Part shown: piece after piece, positions 1 to 5,387 of the stretch
How the letters are laid out: each line of letters begins with the position of its first letter
How positions within the stretch are numbered: position 1 is the stretch's first letter
DNA from: Candidatus Bathyarchaeota archaeon
GTDB lineage: Archaea; Thermoproteota; Bathyarchaeia; Bathyarchaeales; SOJC01
Length of the DNA: 12,012 nt
NCBI GenBank assembly: GCA_023131555.1
Contig: JAGLZJ010000014.1
Coordinates: forward strand, 1 to 12,012
Reading direction: 5' to 3'
Program-made: the position numbers and the translations under genes
Notes under the pieces: generated by a model
Told to the model about the DNA's origin: nothing
Database searches by the model: none
Seen by the model: only the letters and a program-made list of their open reading frames with translations

Positions 1-1
1 T

Positions 2-610
2 GAAACAGCCGCTGAGCTACTGTATCTCGCTGCCTACACCTATGGAGACATTATTGGAAAGACGGTGGTAGATCTCGGTTGTGGAACAGGTAGGCTGGCA
101 ATCGGCTCTGCGATACTAGGAGCAACAGATGTGGTGGCGGTAGATATAGACAGGGTTGCCATAAGAACAGCCTCCAGTAGTGCAAAACGTCTCCGTGTGG
201 ATGATAGCGTTCAGTGGATAACAGCAGACCTATCAGCACTGCAAGGGGACTTCGACACCGTGATCCAGAACCCACCCTTCGGGGTACAGCAAGTGAAAGC
301 TGACCGAGTTTTTCTTCAAAAGGCTTTGGAAGTTGGTTGCAGAGTCTACTCGCTTCACAGAAGCAGTAGGGAAAACATCATGATGCTTAAGAAATCAAGC
401 TGGAGACAGACGTCGTCTTCCACATTAGTTCCGCCATCACCCTTCATAAAAAGGTTCATTGAGAGAGCGGGAGCCTCAATCAAAGCAGTTTACGGCATGA
501 AGACGATGATTCCACACATGTTTGACTTCCACACAAAACCCAAACACGAGTTTTTTGTTGATCTCTATATCATAGAGACCCTTCGGGGCAAAGATAGATC
601 AGATGGCTGA
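2..610 (+). CDS. METTL5-like RNA N6-adenine methyltransferase, 5' end missing
   Basis: The reading frame is open from the window edge, so the first residues are missing; 202 residues are visible. It reads through a GTG (65) that falls inside the Rossmann core and is not the start. The visible protein begins with ETAAELLYLA, followed by motif I VVDLGCGTGRL, an acidic strand end (VDIDR) and the catalytic motif NPPFG at about residue 91, the N-P-P-F/Y signature of amino-group (N6-adenine) methyltransferases. VYSLH after the catalytic motif and the C-terminal HMFDFHTK..HEFFVDLY stretch are typical of the METTL5 / COG2263 family, whose eukaryotic member methylates an adenine of small-subunit rRNA. 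An rRNA target here is inferred from the family. The stretch between VYSLH and SPFIKRF is longer than in human METTL5, but I see no frameshift. The gene points toward csl4, 127 nt downstream. Confidence 0.85.
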   Translation, partial: ETAAELLYLAAYTYGDIIGKTVVDLGCGTGRLAIGSAILGATDVVAVDIDRVAIRTASSSAKRLRVDDSVQWITADLSALQGDFDTVIQNPPFGVQQVKADRVFLQKALEVGCRVYSLHRSSRENIMMLKKSSWRQTSSSTLVPPSPFIKRFIERAGASIKAVYGMKTMIPHMFDFHTKPKHEFFVDLYIIETLRGKDRSDG

Positions 611-737
611 GCCACTCTCTGTAAAAAGCTTTATTGAAGGGAACACCGTTGAAAGAGAGTAACATCAAAAGCGTCATCAGGAGGCAACTGAAGAGTTGGC
701 CTTACAAAACCTGACGCATTGATGGAGCATAAAGCAC

Positions 738-1382
738 ATGAAAAATGATTCAGTAAACAGGGGAAGTGGACAATGGGTTGTTCCTGGAAGCTTCCTAGGG
801 GTCATCGAAGAATTCACACCGGGGGCAGGTACTTACGCAGATAAAGGAAAAATCTTCGCAAATGTCGGTGGTCAAACGTTGCTTGACATGCAGAACCGAA
901 CAGTCGCAATCTTTCCCGCAACAAAAGGTGTGAAAGTCCCGCAGGTAGGCTCATACGTAGTTGGTCAAGTCTCCAAAATGCAAAGCAAGACCGCTGTCAT
1001 TCGAATCCTTAAGATCGGAAAAGAAGCGCTGTCAGGAGTTTTCAGCGGACTGCTATATATATCAGACGCAAGCCAATCCTACGTCGATTCAATCCACGAC
1101 GTCTGCAAGGCAGGAGATATCATACGCGCCAAAGTAATTAGCCAAACGAATCGCCTTAACCATCTCTCTACAGTTGAAAGGCAACTTGGAGTTCTCTACG
1201 CTTTCTGTTCACAATGTGGTCACTTGCTTCAGCAAAAGCGCTATAAGATGCAGTGCGACAATTGTGGCAAAGTCGAAAGACGCAAAACGGCTGAAGACTA
1301 CGGGCAAGCAATCATCTCTGACGGAGATAAAGAATATGAAAGTAAAGATTCTGCGCAGAAGCAAGAAAGAGCTCGAGATTGA
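738..1382 (+). CDS. csl4: Exosome complex RNA-binding protein Csl4
   Basis: This 214-residue protein is the cap subunit Csl4 of the archaeal exosome, which sits on the Rrp41-Rrp42 ring, binds RNA and recruits DnaG. Three parts are visible: an N-terminal domain starting VPGSFLGVIEEFTPGAGTY (about 15-60), a central S1 RNA-binding domain (about 65-145, with GSYVVGQV and the GLLYISD element), and a C-terminal zinc ribbon with Cys157, Cys160, Cys173 and Cys176 (CSQC and CDNC). The C-terminal tail after the ribbon is charged and is encoded where rpoL already begins; the two genes overlap by 47 nt in different frames. The first in-frame ATG is used. No strong Shine-Dalgarno motif precedes it; a weak AT-rich CTTACAAAAC at about 704-713 would place transcription start close to the ATG. 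Csl4 beside rpoL is a recurring archaeal arrangement. Confidence 0.93.
   Translation: MKNDSVNRGSGQWVVPGSFLGVIEEFTPGAGTYADKGKIFANVGGQTLLDMQNRTVAIFPATKGVKVPQVGSYVVGQVSKMQSKTAVIRILKIGKEALSGVFSGLLYISDASQSYVDSIHDVCKAGDIIRAKVISQTNRLNHLSTVERQLGVLYAFCSQCGHLLQQKRYKMQCDNCGKVERRKTAEDYGQAIISDGDKEYESKDSAQKQERARD
1323..1328 (+). promoter_or_regulatory. Shine-Dalgarno site of rpoL
   Basis: GGAGAT lies 7 nt before the ATG at 1336. It supports that internal start rather than the long upstream open frame from 1174, which would run far into csl4. The site is inside the csl4 coding sequence. Confidence 0.6.
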
Positions 1383-1635
1383 GATTGAAGGAGAAGGGCA
1401 CACACTCTGCAATGTGCTTCAGGAAGCGCTAATCAAGGATGGAAGAGTGGACCTAGCGGGATATGACATCCCACACCCTCTTACTCCAGTTCCGCGTATC
1501 TATGTTCGAACAAAGGGCAGGACTAGGAGTAGCTCAGAGAAGGTTCTTGAAGACGCAGTAAGAGAAGTGCAGAAGCAGACTGAGGTATTCCGGAAAGCTC
1601 TTGTGAAAGCCTTCAACGAACAAGAGAAGTCATAA
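1336..1635 (+). CDS. rpoL: DNA-directed RNA polymerase subunit L (Rpb11 homologue)
   Basis: This 99-residue protein is the archaeal RNA polymerase subunit L, the partner of subunit D in the alpha-like assembly platform (D-L-N-P) of the polymerase. Diagnostic features are the charged first strand (KKELEIEIEGEGHT), the HTLCNVLQEAL helix at about 22-32 matching the family's H-T-L-x-N-x-L motif, the AGYDIPHPL segment at about 41-49 and a long amphipathic C-terminal helix. The length fits the family. I chose the ATG at 1336 because it is preceded by GGAGAT and gives the normal N-terminus; the open frame extends further upstream only as a shadow of csl4. It overlaps csl4 by 47 nt, suggesting co-transcription and coupled translation. 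Its 3' end overlaps the convergent RNase III-like gene by 6 nt. Confidence 0.94.
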   Translation: MKVKILRRSKKELEIEIEGEGHTLCNVLQEALIKDGRVDLAGYDIPHPLTPVPRIYVRTKGRTRSSSEKVLEDAVREVQKQTEVFRKALVKAFNEQEKS

Positions 1636-2031
1636 TAAGGATTCAAGTCTCTTCAATGCTACGGAGAGAAGCGAATCAAAGGCGTCAACAGCATCTCTGT
1701 GTTTTGCCATCAAACTGACACTTTCTCCAAGGGTCATTAAGCCAGTTAACCAAACATGAACCAACAGCGATTCAGCAGCATCCGCCAATCCGTGTCGATC
1801 CATTCTTGATGGCAGGAAGAGCTTCAAACCGGCTTGCTTCAAAGCCTCAGACAGAATGTTGCCCTCAGTCTTCCTCCCTGTCGGTTTTCCTGTCCGGATA
1901 GACAGATATAGAGAATAAACTAGGTTCGTGTAAGCATCACCAAGCTTTGCTAGATCGACATCTGTAAGAACTGCATTAACGGTCTTGTGAACTGGGGCCA
2001 GCGAAGCTATTCTTTTCCGTAACGGAGTCAT
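1630..2031 (-). CDS. Small RNase III-like protein (single catalytic-type domain)
   Basis: This 133-residue protein has two motifs spaced as in the RNase III catalytic domain: LGDAYTN at 30-36, resembling the RNase III signature (E/K)FLGDAVL, and LADAAESLL at 82-90, resembling the second motif with D-x-x-E (Asp84, Glu87). Between them lies a basic, Arg/Lys-rich segment (GKPTGRKTEG). There is no double-stranded RNA-binding domain. In architecture it resembles bacterial Mini-RNase III, and similar short proteins are annotated in archaea as ribonuclease III family. The first acidic position of the canonical signature (the Glu three residues before Gly-Asp) is Ala28 here, so activity is uncertain. 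It starts with ATG, points away from the DUF99 gene across an 83-nt divergent spacer, and overlaps the rpoL stop tail to tail. Its place next to an exosome subunit fits an RNA-processing role, but that is inference. Confidence 0.6.
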   Translation of the reverse strand: MTPLRKRIASLAPVHKTVNAVLTDVDLAKLGDAYTNLVYSLYLSIRTGKPTGRKTEGNILSEALKQAGLKLFLPSRMDRHGLADAAESLLVHVWLTGLMTLGESVSLMAKHRDAVDAFDSLLSVALKRLESLL

Positions 2032-2068
2032 CGAACAGAGCTCCTTCCAAGAAAGAGTGTATGAGAAC

Positions 2069-2083
2069 GCTTATTATATGTAC
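2069..2083. promoter_or_regulatory. AT-rich box in divergent spacer, possible two-way promoter
   Basis: The spacer between the RNase III-like gene and the DUF99 gene has one AT-rich core, TTATTATATG at 2071-2080. Read in either direction it resembles an archaeal TATA box, and it lies about 40-45 nt from both start codons. I infer it could serve both genes. Confidence 0.35.
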
Positions 2084-2114
2084 GTAGCAGCCCTAGCTGG
2101 GGAACCGACTTCAG

Positions 2115-2702
2115 TTGAGAAAACTCAGAACAGTGAAGCCGGAGATAAGAATACTTGGCGTTGACGATGGGTTCTTCGTCCCACACCAACCGGGCAAATG
2201 CACCATCATTGGAGTGGTGTTCAGAGGAGGATACTGGCTGGAGGGAATTATGCGAACGCAAGTGGAAGTAGATGGGTTAGACGCAACCGACAAGATCTCA
2301 GAGATGATAGCGCGTTCTCAACATCGTAAGCAATTAAGAGTCGTAATGCTGGATGGAATCACCTTTGCGGGTTTCAATGTTGTCGATGTGTCAGAGCTTT
2401 CCGAAATGGTAGGTCTACCAGTGATCGCCATCACGCGCGAGAGACCGAATCTTGAAGATATACGAACCGCTCTAGAGAACCTTCCTTTCACAGAAAGGAG
2501 GTGGAAAGCAATCGCAGACCGAGAACAGCTCTTTGAAGTCACAGGTCACAGAAAAACCAGAATATTTATGCAAACAGCAGGATTGGAGCCGAACACAGCG
2601 AGGGAGATCGTCATTAAGACGTCAACAAGGAGTAATATCCCTGAGCCCTTGCGCGTTGCTCATCTAATTGCCTCCGGTTTGACCGTTCCACTGAACGAGT
2701 GA
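2115..2702 (+). CDS. DUF99 family protein (endonuclease V-like fold)
   Basis: This 195-residue protein matches the archaeal DUF99 (UPF0215) family over its whole length. Conserved blocks visible are ILGVDDGFFVPH at 13-24, FRGGYWLEGIMRT at 36-48, VMLDGITFAGFNVVD at 77-91, LPVIAITRERP at 101-111 and IPEPLRVAHLIASG at 175-188. The family is thought to share the endonuclease V / RNase H-like fold; Asp17 in the first strand and Asp80 in LDG would be the matching acidic residues. Its biochemical role is not established. The start is TTG; it is the only start codon that keeps the conserved N-terminus, and no ATG occurs before residue 46. A TATA-like element lies about 40 nt upstream. It precedes transcription factor S on the same strand. 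Confidence 0.85.
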   Translation: MRKLRTVKPEIRILGVDDGFFVPHQPGKCTIIGVVFRGGYWLEGIMRTQVEVDGLDATDKISEMIARSQHRKQLRVVMLDGITFAGFNVVDVSELSEMVGLPVIAITRERPNLEDIRTALENLPFTERRWKAIADREQLFEVTGHRKTRIFMQTAGLEPNTAREIVIKTSTRSNIPEPLRVAHLIASGLTVPLNE

Positions 2703-2732
2703 AAACTCATAATCGGAGCGCGTTTGAAAAAG

Positions 2733-2742
2733 ATTTTTAAGA
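2733..2742 (+). promoter_or_regulatory. Possible TATA box of the transcription factor S gene
   Basis: ATTTTTAAGA at 2733-2742 would place transcription start near 2763, just upstream of GGTGAGG (2772-2778) and the TTG at 2784. It would lie inside the gene if translation began at TTG 2724, so it bears on the start choice. It is weak by itself. Confidence 0.3.
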
Positions 2743-2771
2743 GTGAGTTGCGAGGGGAAGGGATCGGATAC

Positions 2772-2778
2772 GGTGAGG
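2772..2778 (+). promoter_or_regulatory. Shine-Dalgarno site deciding the TFS start
   Basis: GGTGAGG, complementary to the archaeal 16S rRNA tail core, ends 5 nt before TTG 2784. It supports the short form of TFS that begins MEFCPKCG. Confidence 0.5.
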
Positions 2779-2783
2779 TTGCA

Positions 2784-3131
2784 TTGGAATTCTGCCCAAA
2801 ATGCGGTAAAAGACTCGTGGTTCAGAAAGACAAAGAGAAGGGAGCCTTCTGGACTTGTCCAAAATGTCAGTTCACAAAGAAAGTGGAAGGGCACGAGATA
2901 CCATTCGTCTCGGTAGCTGTTAAAACCCAGAAACCCTACCCGGAATCCATTGCAGTCATTGGGAAGGAAGAACAGAAACTGAGGACTCTGCCAACCGTTA
3001 AAATGGAGTGCCCAAGATGCGAAAACAAGTTGGCATTTGCCTGGCAGGTACAGACTCGTGGAAGCGATGAATCCTCAACGCAGTTTTTCAGATGCACAAA
3101 GTGCAACTTCACGTTCCGAGAATACACCTAA
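2784..3131 (+). CDS. tfs: Transcription factor S (TFIIS-like cleavage factor)
   Basis: This 115-residue protein is archaeal transcription factor S, which enters the RNA polymerase funnel and triggers cleavage of backtracked RNA. It has an N-terminal zinc ribbon (Cys4, Cys7, Cys25, Cys28) and a C-terminal one (Cys76, Cys79, Cys104, Cys107) with the catalytic acidic pair Asp95-Glu96 in RGSDESSTQFFRCTKC, so the cleavage function appears intact. I chose TTG 2784 because it gives the family's usual N-terminus MEFCPKCG and normal length, with GGTGAGG 5 nt upstream. A longer form from TTG 2724, also preceded by GGAG, would add 20 residues with no counterpart that I know in the family. It follows DUF99 on the same strand and faces the archaeosortase locus tail to tail. 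Confidence 0.92.
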   Translation: MEFCPKCGKRLVVQKDKEKGAFWTCPKCQFTKKVEGHEIPFVSVAVKTQKPYPESIAVIGKEEQKLRTLPTVKMECPRCENKLAFAWQVQTRGSDESSTQFFRCTKCNFTFREYT

Positions 3132-3158
3132 CTCAACCTAGTCATGCACCCGACAGCT

Positions 3159-3360
3159 TCAGAACGCGAGTTGAGTGAGTATAGACATATAGAACCACCA
3201 GATCAGTAAGACGTTAAAGAGCAGCCCGAAAAATCCTAGAAGAAGATTTGCGCGGTGCATATATGCGCCGCGCATTATTCGCCACGTCTCTGTCTTCGTC
3301 TTTGACAGCAACGTACACGATTATGCCTCCCAGAATGCCAAAGAATAGTGGCACAAGATA
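3159..3360 (-). pseudogene. Broken two-helix membrane module downstream of the archaeosortase
   Basis: Directly after the archaeosortase TAG stop, and in its frame, the minus strand reads YLVPLFFGILGGIIVYVAV then KDEDRDVANN, a transmembrane helix and polar turn of a kind I recall at the C-termini of archaeal membrane proteins. The frame then runs into an unrelated tail and stops at 3214. The expected second helix, LLLGFFGLLFNVLLIWWFYM, is present in another frame from 3245 down to a TGA at 3159. Omitting the 28 nt at 3249-3276 joins the two halves as DVANN-LLLGFFG. A GTG at 3352-3354 could start a separate short protein of the first half, and an ATG at 3273-3275 a 38-residue protein of the second half. 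The simplest reading is a decayed C-terminal extension or small gene; assembly error is an alternative. Confidence 0.5.
3250..3273. repeat. 24-bp near-perfect GC-rich palindrome
   Basis: The sequence has two 10-nt arms around a TATA centre. Read as plus-strand RNA, all ten arm pairs form, one being a U-G wobble; as minus-strand RNA there is one C-A mismatch. It makes up nearly all of the 28 nt that split the two-helix membrane module. No T-run follows on either side, so it is not a typical terminator, although it lies between convergent genes. Confidence 0.7.
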
Positions 3361-4515
3361 CTAAATCTTAGTGGGTTCCTGCAAGCCCTCGACAGCTTCT
3401 TCTGCCTTTGGTACGCGGATTTTCGCCCACAATATGCGTGAGCCAATAATCAGCAGAGGATACAGCACGATCCAAGTCATGCTAAACAATCCTCCGTAGA
3501 AGTTGTGAAATATCCTCATGGCGGCTTCGGCAGCTTCAATGCCTTGGCTTAGGTTCTGGATAAACGCTAAGTAGATGGAAACGATTCTGAGGATGTTGAT
3601 TCCGTAGGTGATTATAGCGCCAATCAAGAAGTATGCTAGCTTTTGGGATTTCGGAATCTTCGTCTTTTTGAGAAACAGTAACATGACAAAAGTGTAGATT
3701 AAGAGGCTCTGAATTCCCGCGCAGGGCCATCCTATATAGTATCCGGTCAGATATTGCCCTGAAGAATCAGAGACCTGGAGGAGTGGCATACCAAGATATG
3801 GGGTGCCGAAGGCTGTTTGGTAGCCCAACAACCCAAGAACAGCTGCTGCGAGAGATGCAGTGAATGGTACGAAAGTTTGCAGGGGGGTGAAATACCCTAG
3901 GGGGTAGAGTGTGTCTATCATGTAGGCTGAACCTATCGCTCCTAGAAGGATCATGGAGCTGGAAAAAGCCTTCAAACCCTCAATCTTATACGAGACCCAG
4001 ACTGCAATCGCGAAAAGAGAAGTAAAGAACAGATACTCAATCGACAAGAGCCACGAATCGTAGATCCATTTTGCAGGAGGATATGGCGCAAATGGAATTT
4101 CTAGGAATTCACCGGCTCCCAACAGACTTGATCTAAGCCCAGTGAAGTTCACTGCTAAAATATATGTCATCGACAGAATCGAAGCGGCGACTAGGAAGAG
4201 GGTTTTTCTGTTGCTGAGTGGTTTTTTGAGTTTAAAGCTTTCCCAGTCTAGAATTAACTCTAGGAGTAGTAACCAGAGAAAGAAAAGGTAAAAGGTGCGA
4301 CCCTTCCATGTCTTGGAAAACGAAGTGGGGTCAATAATCATCAGTGTGGCTATAGGTAGAGCCACGGTAATCACTACCAAAAGAACCGGAGTGCATTTCA
4401 GATTGCTAAGAAGGGCGACGACATCAATCATGCGACGTTTCAGATTGCTTAGAAAGGCACCGACATCAATCATGCGACGTTTCACCTCTTCTGTTACTGC
4501 ATGTGTGTCATACAA
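3361..4515 (-). CDS. Archaeosortase (exosortase family transpeptidase-like membrane protease)
   Basis: This 384-residue polytopic membrane protein carries the exosortase/archaeosortase catalytic set: Cys265 in WPCAGIQSLLIY, Arg310 in NILRIVSIY and His337 in RIFHNFYGG, each at the edge of a predicted membrane helix. Archaeosortases process C-terminal tripartite sorting signals of surface proteins on the outer face of the membrane, cleaving and probably transferring them to a lipid anchor. About 8-10 hydrophobic segments are visible, with a charged N-terminus and a cytosol-type tail (RVPKAEEAVEG). The first 40 residues contain a duplicated 14-residue unit (KRRMIDVGAFLSNL and KRRMIDVVALLSNL), so ATG codons at 4473 and 4431 are alternative starts. 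It lies between tfs and pcna on the opposite strand. No sorting substrate is encoded in the window, and I cannot assign a numbered archaeosortase subfamily. Confidence 0.87.
   Translation of the reverse strand: MYDTHAVTEEVKRRMIDVGAFLSNLKRRMIDVVALLSNLKCTPVLLVVITVALPIATLMIIDPTSFSKTWKGRTFYLFFLWLLLLELILDWESFKLKKPLSNRKTLFLVAASILSMTYILAVNFTGLRSSLLGAGEFLEIPFAPYPPAKWIYDSWLLSIEYLFFTSLFAIAVWVSYKIEGLKAFSSSMILLGAIGSAYMIDTLYPLGYFTPLQTFVPFTASLAAAVLGLLGYQTAFGTPYLGMPLLQVSDSSGQYLTGYYIGWPCAGIQSLLIYTFVMLLFLKKTKIPKSQKLAYFLIGAIITYGINILRIVSIYLAFIQNLSQGIEAAEAAMRIFHNFYGGLFSMTWIVLYPLLIIGSRILWAKIRVPKAEEAVEGLQEPTKI
4396..4479. repeat. Two-copy 42-bp tandem duplication in the archaeosortase N-terminus
   Basis: Units 4396-4437 and 4438-4479 have the same length and match at 38 of 42 positions by eye, with differences at unit positions 13, 18, 22 and 23. 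The period is 14 codons, so the frame is kept. It duplicates a basic amphipathic segment just before the first membrane helix. Confidence 0.9.
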
Positions 4516-4550
4516 AGTTTTTCATGTGCTAGGGAGACTCGAGCGTTATG

Positions 4551-4560
4551 CTTTTATTAG
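4551..4560. promoter_or_regulatory. TATA-like box between the archaeosortase and pcna, possibly two-way
   Basis: CTTTTATTAG is the main AT-rich element in the 92-nt divergent spacer. On the plus strand it predicts transcription start near 4580, ahead of GGGAGG at 4591. On the minus strand (CTAATAAAAG) it predicts a start about 14 nt before the archaeosortase ATG. Confidence 0.4.
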
Positions 4561-4590
4561 CGACACCAGCACAATACCTATCCATTGTTA

Positions 4591-4596
4591 GGGAGG
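4591..4596 (+). promoter_or_regulatory. Shine-Dalgarno site of pcna
   Basis: GGGAGG ends 11 nt before CTG 4608 but 26 nt before the first ATG at 4623. The spacing is slightly long for CTG and much too long for ATG, which favours translation beginning at the CTG. Confidence 0.5.
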
Positions 4597-4607
4597 ACTG
4601 AACTGAC

Positions 4608-5387
4608 CTGTTTAAAGCAAAAATGACTGATGCTAGATTGCTACGAGATACATTCTCAGCCATAGGTATACTCATTGACGAGGCAACTTTCAATCTGACT
4701 CCTGAGAACATCAATCTCCGTGCTATGGATCCCTCCCGTGTTGCTATGGTGGATTTCTTCTGGCCTAAGACTGTCTTTGATGAAGCTGCTGAAGGAACTG
4801 GCTTTCAATACGAATGCGACCAACCCCAGAAGATCTGCGTGAACCTAACCGAACTCCTCAAGCTTCTTCGAAGGACAAGCAAGGAGGAAGCAGTGGAAAT
4901 GTCGCTGAATCCAGAGACACAACGCCTCCAGATCTCAATAACAGGAAAATACAATCGAGTATTCAACATGCCGACTCTGGAACCTCAAGAGGAAGAAGTC
5001 CCAACTCCTAAAATCACCTTCAAAGTTCAAGCAAAAGTTACTGCTTATGGACTGCGCCAAGTAATTGAAGACGCACAATTAGTTAGCGACCATGTGAGAA
5101 TAGAAGCTGACACCGAGAAACTGGTGCTCAACGCTACAGGAGATCTCATGGGAGCTACAATTGAACTGAAAAAAGGAAGTGATGCGCTATTGGAGCTTCA
5201 GACACAAGAACCATCCAAGGCAACGTATAGCCTCAGCTATCTCTCCGAAATCATCAAAGCCGCCTCAGCCACCAGCGAAATCGCAACCTTGGAATTCGCG
5301 AATGATATGCCCATTCGCATTGATTTCCAGCAACCAAAAGAGGGAAAACTGACCTACTATCTAGCCCCACGCATAGAAGTAGAATGA
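4608..5387 (+). CDS. pcn: DNA polymerase sliding clamp PCNA, probable CTG start
   Basis: The product is the sliding clamp, a trimeric ring that tethers DNA polymerase, ligase and other PIP-box proteins. With ATG 4623 it has 254 residues. The frame continues five codons upstream to CTG 4608, giving (M)FKAKMTDARLLRD, which aligns with human MFEARLVQ and with the usual archaeal first strand; a TGA at 4599-4601 closes the frame above it. No ATG, GTG or TTG exists between that stop and the ATG, so the conserved strand is either started at CTG or lost. Other landmarks from the ATG are INLRAMDPSRVAMVDF at about 30-45, the interdomain connector near EPQEEEVPTPKITF (about 122-135) and the C-terminal YYLAPRIEVE. 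PriL begins directly after its stop, suggesting a replication operon. Confidence 0.93.
   Translation: MFKAKMTDARLLRDTFSAIGILIDEATFNLTPENINLRAMDPSRVAMVDFFWPKTVFDEAAEGTGFQYECDQPQKICVNLTELLKLLRRTSKEEAVEMSLNPETQRLQISITGKYNRVFNMPTLEPQEEEVPTPKITFKVQAKVTAYGLRQVIEDAQLVSDHVRIEADTEKLVLNATGDLMGATIELKKGSDALLELQTQEPSKATYSLSYLSEIIKAASATSEIATLEFANDMPIRIDFQQPKEGKLTYYLAPRIEVE

Noticed and set aside
332..460. Possible frameshift in the METTL5-like gene between VYSLH and SPFIKRF
   Set aside because: The frame stays open and the downstream conserved blocks follow in the same frame; the segment reads as a variable loop.
3250..3273. Palindrome as an intrinsic terminator between tfs and the archaeosortase locus
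   Set aside because: No T-run follows on either strand, and archaeal termination relies mainly on T-tracts; its place inside a split coding frame is the better explanation.
4295..4591. 98-codon plus-strand open frame opposite the archaeosortase start
   Set aside because: It is antisense to the archaeosortase N-terminus and its repeats come from the 42-bp duplication; composition looks non-native.
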